Origin: Oncomelania hupensis
Taxonomy: Eukaryota > Mollusca > Gastropoda > Littorinimorpha > Pomatiopsidae
Length of the DNA stretch: 64,000 bases
Reading direction: 5' to 3'
NCBI GenBank assembly: GCA_036898135.1
Contig: CM072527.1
Location: forward strand, 33,082,060-33,146,059
Part shown: positions 13,291 to 26,340 of the stretch, piece after piece
Layout: each line of letters starts with the position of its first letter
Numbering within the stretch: position 1 is the stretch's first letter
Position numbers and translations under genes: made by a program
Notes under the pieces: generated by a model
What the model saw: only the letters and a program-made list of their open reading frames with translations
Database searches by the model: none
What the model was told of the DNA's origin: nothing

Positions 13291-15364
13291 CTACTTTAAA
13301 AAAAAAAGAAAAAAGAATAATGTGCTGCTGTGCGTGCTCAATGGTGTAAATATGGTCAATGACGTTTTGTTTGTTTTTGCTGAAGTTGGGTGTAACCCGA
13401 AATATTCAGATAGTGTTACTGGTTATTTTTTCTTATAGATTTACCAAAGTTTTCAGATGATTTATAGAAATGTCCGCCCGCCACGCAACATGTTTTTAAT
13501 ACGTGTTTCTCATTAAAATACATATCATTGAAATACACATAACAAATGTACTGTATCAGTTAAAAAGAATAATATTAGTTAAATAAATAATTGCTTTGGT
13601 GCTTGCAATAAAAATGTCACTGTTTTTTGAGACCATTATAAACTTGCTTTGCCTTGTTGTGCTGAAGTGACATCAACGTACCCATAGCGCTTTGAAGTTT
13701 TGTCATGGTTTTATTGTTGATATAGATGTGAAATCGTTGTATGTGTGCTTTATGTGTTATGTATTACTTTTACTCTTTATTACTAATTGTGTCAGTATAT
13801 TATTCATCATAAAATAATAATAATAATACTATAACTGCTTCAAAATGCAAATCTCGACTTGAGCTTGAAGCTGTGCAGATCGAAATAGAATTAGATCTAG
13901 CAGCGGCTATTTTTATGCACTGATGTTTCACCACAGGCTCTGAAGTCTTTTCTTTTGTCTTTGTAAACTCCTAAATACGTACGTAGTATAGTATGTAATT
14001 GAGGCCTACGAAAGACGAGAATTCCCAGCCTGTGGTTTCACGTAGTCCTGCCAGCATTCGTTCGTAAAACATCGGATAGCTCCGCTCGACTCGGAGAGCT
14101 TCGTTCGACTTCGGTAATTGCCTTTTTCGGGAAAGTGACTGGAACTAGGTTGGAAAAAACAAGTTCGCTCCCAGATAAGGGCTCTGCGTTGCGGATGTAC
14201 AGATCTAAACAGCCAGAAATCTGTGACTAACCCCAAGTGCAGTTGTAACGCGCGATCTCTACCACTACCCCACTTTCTCCCCATCCTCCCTCCCCCCCTC
14301 CCCTTCAAAAATTTGGACTATCGGCGCCTGTGAGCTGGGTCAAAGTAGTCGCTTTAGTGCGTTTTGGAGTGGGACTAATCAGCTACGATTGCCTAAGACA
14401 ATGGGTATAGAACCACTCTGTGCGACAAACCGCTGTTTTGTAAAGTTTCAAAGTCTTCAGGGCGCTGAACTATCCCCTAGCTCTCACGTACTTGCTTTAA
14501 TTAAAGTAAGCCTGAAGGTGTTTTTTTTTTAAAAAACCACTTCACACTAAATAATTTATAATGGTCATAGAGACTGAGACTGAGACTTTCTTCGTACACA
14601 AAAAATGTGGCTTTCGGTTGTACAAACATAGTAAATGTAAAATGTTGAATATCTTCAAAAGAATGACATGTACAAACACAAAAACAAACCAATTTAGTGC
14701 AACACATAAAATATAATAAAACAAGTACTATCCCACACCCCAAAACACACTTGCGACGTACACTACCGCATACACCCATACACACCATCACAAACCAACG
14801 CCATCACGCAAAAACGCCAACCACAGGCCTACAAACCCACGCAACCCATGCACAAACATGACCATCGCAGAAGCGTTTCCAAAACACCCGAAAGCTGTAA
14901 GACGCCCCCAGACACTGTTTAGATACTCAAATATCAAATTTCGCAAACAATCAGCCGCATAGAAATGTATCATTATATTTTAAGCAAATGGTCATCTTTT
15001 ATCGTGAATTTAGATCTTTCAAACGTTGTTGGTTTGGTGTTTCTTTACCCCCGCATTTTGATTTAGAGTTCACACTAACTTTAATAAGTTCCTGGCTTTA
15101 AGACGCTGCAAAACCTTGCATGGTTGAGGGACAGTGCACAAAGAAACTGACTTGAAGGTTACGTACAAAGGGGTAGTGTTGTTGTATGAATTCTTCATTA
15201 TGAGCATGGCTTCTTCTCGGCGCCGTATATTGCATGTCAAATGGATTTTATACCCAAGTTTTAAGGTTGTAACTTACTGCTGACGAAGCGTGTTAGCGAA
15301 ATAGACGTGTAAACTGTTGTATCTCCTTTAACCTTTTCACGTGGCTTCTTGTTAGTAAAAAGGT
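13290..15364. other. Unique AT-rich spacer, no gene seen
   Basis: I found no ORF with recognisable protein text, no tRNA-like boxes and no inverted ends. Short open frames lack family resemblance. Confidence 0.4.
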
Positions 15365-15575
15365 GAGATGTGCAGATGGAGTGGAAGAGAAAGAGAGAGG
15401 GAGAGAGACAGAGAGAGGGAGAGAGAGATCAAAGAAATCGATCCAGCAAAGGTTGACAGGTTCTTTCGCATAATATATGACCTAATCTACTTTACGTATG
15501 TATTTATGTTCACTTCCTGTTCGAAAAGGTCTTTAGAATGTTCAAAAGATCTTGCTCTCAAAGGAAGTAAATTAT
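15365..15575 (+). repeat. GA-rich tract plus a repeat shared with 17350-17400
   Basis: After a GAGAGA-rich tract the sequence has CTGTTCGAAAAGGTCTTTAG and GTTCAAAAGATCTTGCTCTCA. These are found inverted at 17353-17400, between the two SINE copies. Confidence 0.55.
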
Positions 15576-16350
15576 AAGGAAGTGCGGTTGGGAAAGGAAA
15601 CATTGTGTTTTCCGGATGGAGAAAATAATAAGGTTTGTACATTGTATGTAACTGCATCTGTAACAGAACTTAAACTACTGCCTCACAGCACCAGTTCGCG
15701 ATATTTAAAGCAAACGTCTTATCTGTAGATCGGAGGGAGGGGGGGGGGGAGGAAAAAAAACTCTCCAAAAAAGGGAGGAAATCAAAAAAAGAACAAAGAA
15801 AATGCCGGATCGATGAGTGCTTCCGTTTTGGGAGGAGGTAAAAAGCTGGCTTGGAAACGAAACCTGCTGACATACATCTGTCAGTGCTTGGTTTGCCCTG
15901 CCCTGCGCTATCCAGAAATGTTTTCACAACAAAACAAAGAAAACAGAAAATGGGAATTGAGTTTGTTTTGGGAACCCTCGTCACCCAAACCACCTCCTGC
16001 CTCACATTCTCCCTCCAACTACTCCCCATCCCATCCTCTTCCCACACCTCATCCTTTCTTCTCCAGACCAGCATTGTTTTGGAAACTCCCTTCCCCTTTT
16101 TTACCCCACCCCCACCCATCTTTCAACGCTTCTCTCGAATAGCCTTGGTTTTTTTAAGTTCCATCCATCTCGTACTCTTCTCTCCCGGACAGCGTTGTTT
16201 TTTGGGGGAAACGCTCATCAGCACCGTTTGTTTTCGATAGTGCCACCAGCGTCGTAGTTTTGAATGCCCTAACAAAAATAGATTCACCAATATTCTGCAC
16301 ATACACGCGCACTCATATAGTCTACATGCACTGCCGCTTTTGTACTGAGA

Positions 16351-16483
<133 letters not shown>

Positions 16484-16577
16484 ATCTATTGGTTTGTTTT
16501 ATTCCTTCCTAATTAATGCCAGAGAATTTATTATTTTTATTTATTGAATTTTGAATATATATGAGAGAGAGGTGAAC

Positions 16578-16582
16578 AAAAC

Positions 16583-16635
<53 letters not shown>
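16578..16635. repeat. (GA)n microsatellite
   Basis: About 25 GA units, nearly uninterrupted. Confidence 0.95.
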
Positions 16636-16637
<2 letters not shown>

Positions 16638-16769
16638 ATAACGTCAGGAAAACTAGCTGATGATAATATATATAGCCTAAATTGACGCCATTAATAGGGT
16701 GCTGATAATTTCTTAGGTTGTCGCGGATTAGCTTTGATGAGAAGGACATCGTTTGCGTTTTGCCAACTG

Positions 16770-17000
16770 ATTAGCTGCTGCTCAAAGCGCTGCTGGCCAA
16801 AAACAGGATCTAACTAAAACTGCCTACGGCGCTAACTTGCGGATGCGTCTATCATCTAATGCGTCTAGGCAAATAATGACTGGAGTGCAGAAAGCCGTCC
16901 ATGTTGTGCATGCTAGACTTGGCAGTGTGGCGTGGTGCCGCTCTGCTCCAGTGACCGAGCCTCGTGGGAAGCTTATCTTATGTGGGAAATCTGAACTTGG
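16770..17000 (+). repeat. Diverged RepA copy
   Basis: GCTGCTCAAAGCGCTG and ACAGGATCTAACTAAAACTGCC match the RepA left part; the remainder is diverged (GACCGAGCCTCG near 16955). Confidence 0.45.
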
Positions 17001-17189
17001 CTTCCAGTCACATGACACTGTTACGCTCTACTCGCCTTTACTCACACAACATTGCAGACAGTTCACACACCAACTCAAAGAGCATGTAGATCTACATACA
17101 TCCACATTCACCAGCAAATGTACTCAAATGCACAGAGCATGTGCTCATGCAAAAACACATACAAAAGATACAAATACAAAGGGAAAAAA

Positions 17190-17350
17190 AAGAGATTGCT
17201 CTTTTATAGCGCACTTACAAGCTCAGAGAGCTTCTCAAAGCGCTGGCCACTACTATCCAGCAATCACAAAATAGTTTGCTGAAGTCAGGGTCCGAACCCA
17301 CGTCGCCCAAGACGCACTCACACAAGTCGTGCGCTCTGACCACTGAGCTG
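17190..17350 (-). repeat. tRNA-derived SINE copy
   Basis: The reverse complement of the family at 1-175: AAACTATTTTGTGATTGCTGG body, a B-box-like GGTTCGGACCC and an A-box region ending near 17345. The 3' end reads into TATAAAAGAGCAATC, matching the family's tail. Confidence 0.75.
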
Positions 17351-17395
17351 TGCTGAGAGCAAGATCTTTTGAACATTCTAAAGACATTTTCGAAC

Positions 17396-17505
17396 AGGCC
17401 ACTAATATCCAGCAATCACACAATAGTTTGCTGATGTCAGGATTCGAACCCACGTCGCCCGAGACGCACGTACACAAGTCGTGCGCTCTGACCACTGAGA
17501 CACCC
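17396..17505 (-). repeat. Second tRNA-derived SINE copy (truncated)
   Basis: In tandem with the previous copy. B-box GGTTCGAATCC is visible on the minus strand (17434-17454 region) with GCACGACTTGTG. It lacks the far 3' body. Confidence 0.72.
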
Positions 17506-17989
17506 AAGAACTCACGATCGAGAGTGCAGGGGCACGCACACACACACTTACGGCCTGTTTTAATGAGAATGTTTTGAGTGATTGTGTTAGAGGGGATGGG
17601 GATGAGGGTATTGATTTAGCATAGAGATCTTTATAAACATAATTGAATCTCTGTATTGCATGTACTACAACTGGCTATGAACGTCACTTTCATAATTATA
17701 TTTGTAACTCACACGCATGAGGGGTTTTATTGATGTTTTTGTTCGTTTATCTCGTTAGAATAACGTGATAAAACCAATTAAATAACGAGAACCTATATAA
17801 ATCCTGCAAATGTTGTCCTTGAAATCCTCTATAAGGTTAATAAAATGAGTTGAATTGTATGCCTTACAGCCTACATATCTTTCAGGCATCTCTATCTCTC
17901 TCCCTCTCTCTCTTCCTCTCTCTATCTCTCTCTCTCACACACACATGACAGAGAGCGACTGCAGCACAGTTGTGGGACTCCTTTACGTT

Positions 17990-18396
17990 TTCACTTTAGG
18001 TAGTTTTTTTCACACGACGGGCAAGCTTAAATAAGAAGCAAAATAGTAGCGAAGGTTAAGGCGGTTTTCTTCACACGAGTGGCAAGCTTAAGTAAGAGGC
18101 AAAATTGTAGCGAAGGTTAAGGCAGTTTTCTTCACACGAGTGGCAAGCTTAAGTAAGAGGCAAAATTGTAGCGAAGGTTAAGGCAGTTTTCTTCACACGA
18201 GTGGCAAGCTTAAGTAAGAGGCAAAATAGTAGCGAAGGTTAAGGCAGTTTTCTTCACACGACGGGCAAGCTTAAGTAAGAAGCAAAATAGTAACGAAGGT
18301 TAAGGCAGTTTTCTTCACACGACGGGCGAACTTAAATAAGAAGCAAAATAGTAGCGAAGGTTGAGGCAATTTTCTTCACACGACGGGCAAGCTTAA
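17990..18396 (+). repeat. 61-bp tandem satellite, left block
   Basis: About 6.5 units. GGCAGTTTTC-type starts fall at 18060, 18121, 18182, 18243, 18304 and 18365, a strict 61-bp period. Each unit has TTCTTCACACGA, GGCAAGCTTAA and GTAAGARGCAAAAT. The array stops in mid-unit at 18396, where the DNA transposon begins. Confidence 0.93.
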
Positions 18397-21300
18397 TAGC
18401 TGCGCTTTATTGTTGCAGTTCTATGCTTGCTTTGATCACTTCATGCTACAAATGTGAAAACTGTTTCGAATGGACCATAGTGATGACTTAAATCGTTTCT
18501 GAAACAGGGTTTAAAAAAAAATTAGCAATGTATATTTTATAAAAATTAATTTAAACAAGCCTTTGTAGCAGACGAATTATTGAACACTTTGCAGGGCAGG
18601 GCTAAATTTTATTTTTGTCAAAAATACTAAAACAAATATCAGTATACATCAGACTTAATGCAAAATGTAAACAATCATTTATCAAATATATAATTATGTT
18701 CCACACTGAGTGCTTATATTTTAAAAGAATACTCCAATTGTTTGAGCTCCGCACACAAAGCAATCAAGATGGCGGCCTCCGACAACAACAACATGCTTCC
18801 AGCAGCAGAAAAGAGGGATGCACAGCAAATTCCTGGGTAAGTTCGCTCATATTCAGTTGCTGCCTTCTGTAATAGCACGATATAATGTTGTTCTGCTCTT
18901 TTGTACATCTGTTATAGCCACTTATAGTGCCTCGTTACTAGAATAACTGGGGTCTATGTAGCCAGTGTCAATTCCAGCACTCACACATAGAGCACTGCAT
19001 CGTTAATCTCAGAACTGTAATATGAGACGATAGATTCAGGGAAGGCACATTCCTCCACTTGCTGAAGGGATGCAGATGGCCACTTTATGAACCCTCCACC
19101 CACCTTCTCCCCCCCCCACCCTCTTCCTCACTTCTGATTAAAGACCGTCTTTCGTTGTGTGCATATTTTTTCAAACCAAATAATCATAGGAGGCCTGTTT
19201 TTGAAATTGTTTCCCTCAATAAGCTGTTGTTGTTTTTTTAAAGTAACAGTTATTTTGTGACACATTTCGCATTTCTGCCAGAGGTAATTATAAAATATGT
19301 ATAATAAATACGTCATTTTCTGTTTTTTGCAAGGTGTATGGCGAATTCCAAGAGGCCAGAGCCAGCAACCGATTGGAGTCTTTGTGTTTTCTGCCAGAAG
19401 AAAGTTCGTGGTGATAAACCTCAGTGTCCAGCAAATGCCAAGCAGCAATCGCAAGGATCAACATATGTCACTTTGGCGAAGAACTTGACCGAGTTTCATG
19501 AACTTGGTAGGTTACCAACTAGGCTTTTTAAAAGGTTTGATGAGTGGTGGGAGGGGGAGAGGATGTGTTTATATATATGTGTGTGTATGTGTGTTGATGT
19601 TATTGTTTTTCTTCTTGTTTGTTGACCATCATCATGTAAATGAATGCGGTTGTTAAATAGATAAAATAAAATAACAAAAGTGCAAAGTATCAGTTTTTGA
19701 TGATGCGCCAACATTAATATGAAATAACTGGCTTGCCTAAATTTGTAACAGTAACTAAAAAGTGCAGATTGCATTACTAATTTACATGTGTCTTAGAGAG
19801 TAAACTGTTAAATTTCATTCCTTTTCTTTTTAGTTGTCCAGTGGCACTGACCAGTGTGGATGTGACGATACAGAAATGAGAGATGAAGACACTGCAGATT
19901 CAATTCAAGACTCATTTTGTACTGACAGGTATGTGTAAAAATGTGCGCACAATTGGTGCTCATTACACATTAATTACTGCATAGAAAAAGTAAAATGAAA
20001 ATGTTTCAAGTCAATTCACCAGCATTATCTGCACACATTTGAAACTTAGATATATATAATCACAGTATATTAAATTCATCACAATCCCAAGAAAATGGAC
20101 CATGCAGTCAGTTGACTGCTGGAAACAGTGAACTAATTGGAACATGTCTGAATGGTGCATCACCATACCTTCATTACTAGTTTTCTAAATCAAATTGTGT
20201 GTGTGTGTGGCAGGACTGCTGGTGATGGTGTCTTCACAGAAGCAGTGAGCTCTGAGCACAAGTGGATGGAAATGAGAGAGAAAGACTCTGTTTCCCGGGG
20301 CGCGTACCATGTTGCTTTTCCTCAACATGCCAGGGACAACACGCAGTTATTTCAGGAGAATTCAAAATCTCCTGCAATGATCAAGCATGCCATAGGCCTT
20401 GTGAGAAATGCAGTTGATTTCCTAAATCCTGTGCAGAGCCCGGTCATTGCTCTTGATCAACCTCTATACGCCATAGCAAAGCAGATTCAGTGGCAAGATC
20501 CTCACAAATACGGGGAAGACACGTTAATACTTATGATGGGGGGCTCCATACTGAAATGGATTTTCTCAAGGCAATGGGCACACTTCTTCGTGACAGTGGC
20601 TGTACAGACGTTCTGGTGAACGCAAAGCTCGTGAGCCCAGGTGTAGCAGAGTCCTTGCTTTCAGCCAGCCATGTTACTAGAGCCCGCCTGGCCCATCAAC
20701 AAACTGTTTGTGCTCTCTTCAAGTTGATGAACATAGCATATGATCAATATGTTGCAACCTGTGCAGTAGTGGAAGAGAAAGTCTCCAGCTTTGAAGAATG
20801 GAAATTGCACATGGTCCAGACATCTCCAGCTTTCCACTTCTGGTTCATGATCATGCAACTTCAAGTCCTGCTCCTGGTCTTTGTTTCTTCCCTTCGTGAG
20901 GGTGACTTCCCGCTGTACATTCAGTCATTGGAAAGGATGGTTCCATGGTTTTTTGCGCTTGACTGTCACAACTACGCAAAATGGTTGTCCATCCACATCA
21001 ACGATATGAAAAGAATCCTGAATGGTGACAGTGACTGTTTGTGTGAGTTCATGAAAGGTCACTTTGTGCTTCAGAAAACCAAGCGACCTTTTTCTAAGCT
21101 CGCACTGGATCAGGCTCACGAGCAGAACAATGCCATAATCAAAGGTGAGGGTGGAGCTGTCGGACTGACTGAAAACCTTCAGAGCTTCTTCGTTGGCTAA
21201 TTGGTGGCCCTGAAATTTCACGTGTGATTGCAGAGTTCCAGATGACACTTGGAGGGGCATTGGCCGAGTCAGAGACTCACCATGAGCAGAGAAAAAGTTT

Positions 21301-22302
21301 CCAAGAAGACTTCATGACTGGGGTGTCAGAACTTGTCAGGTAATTCAAGAGGCAGGCAATCCCTTCCAGGAAAGAAGCACAGAATTTGTCACTATTCACA
21401 GTAACAACATTGTCGACACTGCTGTTCATGAATCTCTTCGGGGTCTCCAGAATCTTGGCTGCAAACAGTACCAAGAATTTCTCAGTGAAAGGCTAATCAC
21501 ACAGATAAAGAAGATGTCAGACCCTATAAAACTCAAAATGAGCTCAAATCAATTTGCCATTGTGCCAAGTAAAGTTGGGCAGTACTAACTTTTAACCCGT
21601 ACCCTGCCATGTGTTTCCAGCAATTATGTTTTATGACAAATGACCTTGATTAGACCTGTGATCTTCAAATGACCTTGACTTTTATGATCAGCGTTATAGA
21701 CTCTACTATCTCCTTAACCTTCATTGCAATCCACCCAACAGTTCTTGAGAAAATGGGGTTTAACTTTTTAGTCATATGATTTAAGAAAATAGTGTTGGGA
21801 GGAAACACTCGTTCACTTTGAATGGCAATTACAGTAGAAGCTTTCTGATCACAAATGTAATCGAATTCAAGGTCATTCTTGGAAACAAAAGACTCCTTTA
21901 ATTGGCACTTCATGTGTTTGGTGTCAGTTGCTCGTTGTTTTTACAAACGATGGCAAGGAAGTCCAGGATGGGCACAGGTATCCTGGCTTATAGGCACTGA
22001 AAGGATTAATAACTACTTTTTTTCTTTGATTTCGTATCAGATATTTCTTTTGCACACAGCATAGTACCTTTGTACCAATTTTTTTCAAATTTGGACCAGT
22101 GGATCAATGAAAATAAGCTGTGAACCTTGATTTCAGAGTTGCCGTCGGCGGCCATTTTGAAATTCATCTATAAATAGATAATGAATCGAAATTTAAAAAA
22201 ACCCTGTATCAGATTTTGTTTAGCGTGTGAAACTCTATGTCTGTGCAAAATTTGGTGTTTGTAGCACAAAATGATCAATCACGCGACAATAAAGCTAAGC
22301 TA
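18397..22302 (+). mobile_element. TIR DNA transposon inserted in the 61-bp satellite, superfamily unassigned
   Basis: A 3,906-bp element. The left end reads TAGCTGCGCTTTATTGTTGC and the inverted right end TAGCTTAGCTTTATTGTCGC, 17 of 20 matching. It is flanked by TAA at 18394-18396 and 22303-22305. Removing the element and one TAA rebuilds the satellite text AAGCTTAAGTAAG exactly, so the boundaries and the 3-bp target duplication are firm. The only coding content is a spliced gene (18769-21588) of an invertebrate multicopy family. A TWA-type duplication recalls PIF/Harbinger, but I see no Harbinger motifs. Confidence 0.88.
18769..21588 (+). pseudogene. Decayed spliced transposon gene, orphan metazoan family (candidate transposase)
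   Basis: Exon 1 at 18769-18836 (MAASDNNNMLPAAE...) ends at G|GTAAGT. Exon 2 starts at 19334 after TTGCAAG, in phase, with a Cys cluster SLCVFCQKKVRGDKPQC and YVTLAKNLTEFHELG. Exon 3 (19834-19928) and exon 4 (from 20214, after GTGTGGCAG) join in phase. The junction between exons 2 and 3 is not in phase as drawn, so an exon may be missing. Exon 4 holds LDQPLYAIAKQIQW, GGLHTEMDFLKAMG, SASHVTRARLAHQ, WFFALDCHNYAKWL, LALDQAHEQNNAIIKGEGGA and, near the end, NPFQERSTEF and SDPIKLKM. I recognise this pattern from unannotated multicopy cnidarian and molluscan proteins. Breaks: one-base shift at the G6 run near 20540, another near 21188, a stop near 21341 with a shift after it. The transposase role is inferred. 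Confidence 0.75.
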
Positions 22303-22397
22303 TAAGTAAGAAGCAAAATAGTAACGAAGGTAAAGGCAGTTTTCTTCACACGACGGGCGAACTTAAATAAGAAGCAAAATAGTTGCGAAGGTTAAGG
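22303..22397 (+). repeat. 61-bp tandem satellite, right block
   Basis: About 1.5 units (TAAGTAAGAAGCAAAATAGT through GCGAAGGTTAAGGC), continuing in the same phase as the left block once the transposon is removed. Confidence 0.9.
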
Positions 22398-22489
22398 CTA
22401 CGTGCGCACCTCCAGACACATAGGCCTACGCACACGCAGAGACCTATACACAAACACGCGCACAATCTAGCGCGCAAACGCATTCACAC

Positions 22490-22545
22490 ACACACAAACA
22501 CACCCACACTGGCACACACACATTGACATACACAGGCACAATGTG

Positions 22546-22644
<99 letters not shown>

Positions 22645-22680
22645 ATATAAGGGAGGGATACAAACGCGCGCACACACACT
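22490..22680. repeat. (CA)n and (GA)n microsatellites
   Basis: CA-rich tract, then about 45 GA units (22551-22639), then a short CA run. Confidence 0.93.
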
Positions 22681-23002
22681 CACGCATAACCCTGCCTTAT
22701 TCCCCACCCCCCCTTTTTCAAGCCCCTTATGACTCACCTTAAAAATGCAGACTGTTTCACGAAGCTGCAATAAACGATTCTCTCAGTTGTTCCTACACTC
22801 GCAACTTAAATGCACTTTGACTCACTGTCAGTAGCTTTGCAACTCCTGAGCAAGGCGCTTTAGCATGCTTAGAGAATCTGTTAATCTGTGGTGTTTAAAC
22901 TCGACATCCTGTACTTCACTCTCAAACTCAATATGACAAAGAATCTCAAAGTTCCACTTCTGGCTGAAGATCGTTGCCATGCACACGACACGAACGAAGG
23001 AA

Positions 23003-23004
<2 letters not shown>

Positions 23005-23082
<78 letters not shown>

Positions 23083-23155
23083 CAGAGATAGAGACAGACA
23101 GATAGAGAGGGAGGCAGGTGTGTGTGTGTATGTGTGTGTGTGTGTGTGCGTGTGT
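23005..23155. repeat. (GA)n then (GT)n microsatellites
   Basis: About 35 GA units, a GACAGA border, then GT-rich 23118-23157. Confidence 0.93.
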
Positions 23156-23332
23156 GTTGGAGACATAGAAATGAAATGAAGAAATTAATTAATAAACTGT
23201 TATCATGTAGAAGACAAATAGCAAAAACCAGAAAACCCATCTTTACCTGCAAAAGCAATCGATGTATAATCCCGGACAGGAAAGGGTTTTCAATCATGAT
23301 ACTCAACGTTCACTGCCTATTAGTTGCATAGT

Positions 23333-23920
23333 TATTCATTGTTTATAAGGTTCAACGGACTGCAAAGAGACGAATCAGGACCACAAAATCAGGACCACAA
23401 CTGGATTGAGAGAGGACTCATCCTTAATCCGTATAAAAGATCCGTTGAAACAACCCTAGTAGTAACACTGAAGGCACTCCACCAGCCGGTCACTTTACAA
23501 TAAAGGCATCCCACGCAGGGGACGCTGAGGCTATACTCTAATTTATCGAAAACCCGTTTACAAAAACAAAATAGAATATAAACATCATTATAAAATATCA
23601 ATAAAACACATACATATAAAATGCCTACATTGCTAAATAATAATATCATAGAAAGCCCTATTGATCATTTTTCAGAAAGCGTCCAATATCCCCAAGCTGA
23701 TCCAACAGACCTCACACACAAATGAAGAGTTTTTGAAGAGTTTTCAACACAAAAAAAGGTAGGTGACTGGTCTAGCGAAGAAGATAGTAAAAGAGATTGA
23801 TAGAACAGAGTAGGAATGAGAATGAGCACATGAGCAAGACAGCGACAATGGGAATTTAAAGCAATACATTTCCAGAAAGTGGGATACTATTTATTCAGAA
23901 ACCCTAGGTACCCCCACTGG
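23333..23920 (-). repeat. RepC dispersed repeat, minus copy with RepD tail
   Basis: Read on the minus strand it has AAATTCCCATTGTCGCTGTC, GGTCTGTTGGATCAGCTTGG, GCATTTTATATGTATGTG, GCGTCCCCTGCGTGGGATGC and TTGTAAAGTGACCGGCTGG, then the RepD tail. The same ordered blocks are at 43010-43500 and 59330-59890. Its short ORFs are not conserved in frame, so I treat it as non-coding. Confidence 0.75.
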
Positions 23921-24419
23921 CTTTCAAAAGGAAAATAAGCCTGAGTAGCAATTTCAAAACCCGAACTTCTCTGGGTTTTTGTTTTTTTTTTCAAATTTAT
24001 TATTATTTAGTAGACTGTTTCTCAATGCAACTTTAATTTTCCCACAATACGTTACACTCTCATAAGGAAGTTAGGAACATTTGATAATTGAAGAAACTTC
24101 GTCTGTGTTCTACTTGAAGTCTTGGGAATCGTTGTGAAGCACAAAATCAATTAATTTATGTCACAAACATGCTACAAACGCACTAGTGCAGAACTTTTTT
24201 TTTTAATTGCTCAGTCTAAGTTTCAAAACTCAGTACCCAAACACAAAAAGATTATCACCGCAGAAAATCTCTAGAACGAAGAGTACCCCAAAACTTTATA
24301 AAAACTCTTTTGTTCCTTCGACCACAGTACTCTGGAATTGATCTCCTCGAGGAAATTCAAGTCAATCCATCTATCAGCTTGATTAAAAACAAATATTTCT
24401 CAAGATGATCTACTTGTTC

Positions 24420-25435
24420 TATTGTACTATTACCATGGGGTACGACAGCAGCATGTTTTACATGCCCGACTTAGAATAGCCTCAAATATAAGTGTTCCGC
24501 CGCCACTTGTTATTAGACCCAGCCTATCATCATTGTGGACATCCTGCAGAAACACCTGAAAATTTCCTTCTTTTTTGTCCTATATTCGGCACTGTGCGTA
24601 CGCAAACAATTAACCAATTAGACCCTACCTTTAGAAACAGCAACACCTTATTGCTTGGCAGCGAACATCTCTCCCCACAAGAAAACGCCAAATACTTTTC
24701 AAAGGTCCACACATTCCTCACACATCTAGTAACCGCTTCGTTTAGAAAATAGCCCAATTATGCAAGATCACCTCTGATTGATCACCCTGATACCCGTTAA
24801 ACCAATCCCCGTTTGTTTCCCTCTCCCTAGAAGTTACACCCTCTACCCTTTTGCATCCCAAGTCTACTAACAGCTGTCGGGATGAAACTGACCAGATAAG
24901 TTTCTCTTTGAAACTGAGTAGATGAGTTCCTCCATTTTTTAAATATCTGTCCACGTGCAAGCGTGCAGTTTCGAACTATTTCTAAGTGTGTGTGCGTGTG
25001 TGTGTGTGATTATTATTTGTTTGACGTGCTTTTGGTCTCAAACTGATAGATTTCTATGTGTTTTTATTGTCCTAGTTTGCCTCAGGCATTTACTGACCTT
25101 TTCAATCGACAATTGTGTATAGTTTACACGTGGGTGTATGTATCTGTTTCTCGTTAATCGCTAAGTTCATTCATGTATTTCTTTATTACTTTTTTCCCTG
25201 GATTTTATTTTATTTCTTGAGTCTTAAACTATAGTTTGTACGTAATTGTTTTAGAAGATTAATTAAAACACTTTTTTTTAAACATTTTGTACTTGTTCCT
25301 GTTCGCCAGAGACATTTCATTATTATCATTTGTCAAAAGGGTAGCACTTAATGTAAGCTTTGCTTTTGTGTGCCCTTTATGTTCTCCATGTTTTGTTAGC
25401 TTGTTTCGTCAATAATAATAAAATTATGTTTAAAC
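24420..25435 (+). pseudogene. LINE ORF2 C-terminus and 3' UTR
   Basis: Frame 24492-24752 reads HHCGHPAETPENFLLFCPIF, the CX2C...H...C end motif of LINE ORF2 proteins in the I/Jockey/CR1 assemblage, and stops at 24752. A roughly 680-bp AT-rich 3' UTR follows, ending in AATAATAATAAAATTATG and A-rich CAAACAAACAAA repeats near 25430. This is a 5'-truncated copy. It may be the 3' end of the same family as the ORF1 at 45490, but I cannot show that. Confidence 0.65.
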
Positions 25436-26266
25436 CAAAACAAACAAACAAAAAATCGGCAAACAAACAAACAAAAAACGGGAAAGTATGGAAACACTAT
25501 TAGTACTCTTGGCTAATTTAGGAAACAATCTGCTAAATTCTTCGCATCCAAACCATCAGTCATGAAAGCATATATACACACACTTAACTTGCCAAGTTTA
25601 ACAATATCCCCTCTTCAAATCTTCGAACTCAACACTCAAACACAAAGAGTAATAGAATTAAGAAAGAATGTACACACATTAAAAAGAAGAATAACAAACC
25701 CAACAAATCTTCGAGTTTCTCTTGGAACACAAAACGTGCTTACTCAAAAGTCAGATCACATCATCCAAACATAATGTTTTACGAAAGCGCGTTTCCGACA
25801 TTTGCTCATTTAAGAAACGTCTGCTCTATTACAAAATGGTTAACACGAGTCCCTTTAATTCAAGCAAGACTACTTACTGCGCTCACACTTTTTGTTTCCC
25901 CTCTTTTTAAAGCCGCAGAACTCACAGTCAGGCTCCAAGAGTTCGGAAAGCATGTTACGAACACTCGCAAATTTACGAATGAACTTCGCCTCGGCTCACA
26001 ATTCAAGAATGCGACAGCCCCTCAAACAGTCAAGGAAGCTCTGACGATGAAATAAGAGTGAAAACTGCAGTCCCTCTACTCCTCAATTACTGGCTTACTG
26101 TAATAAACTCAATGTTCTCCCTTCGCTCTCTTTACTTTACTTAACTCTGGTAGATTAGCGTGCGATTGTGTCTTCGCCTATTAAGTGTCGGGAAACGTGC
26201 AGTAGTCATTGAAGCGAAAGACTAAAAAATAAAAGGATACTTACACAATTACACATACATTACATG

Positions 26267-26270
<4 letters not shown>
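25436..26270. other. AT-rich spacer, no gene recognised
   Basis: Two open frames of 70-93 residues (25562-26055) have no family resemblance that I can see and no splice or start context; probably chance. Confidence 0.35.

Positions 26271-26272
<2 letters not shown>

Positions 26273-26340
<68 letters not shown>

Noticed and set aside
17990..18396. Regular 61-bp spacing reminiscent of a CRISPR array
   Set aside because: Whole units are repeated with no unique spacers, and the DNA is eukaryotic; it is a satellite.
25562..26055. Two consecutive ORFs (70 and 93 residues)
   Set aside because: No family resemblance, no splice signals that join them, AT-rich low-complexity composition; most likely chance.
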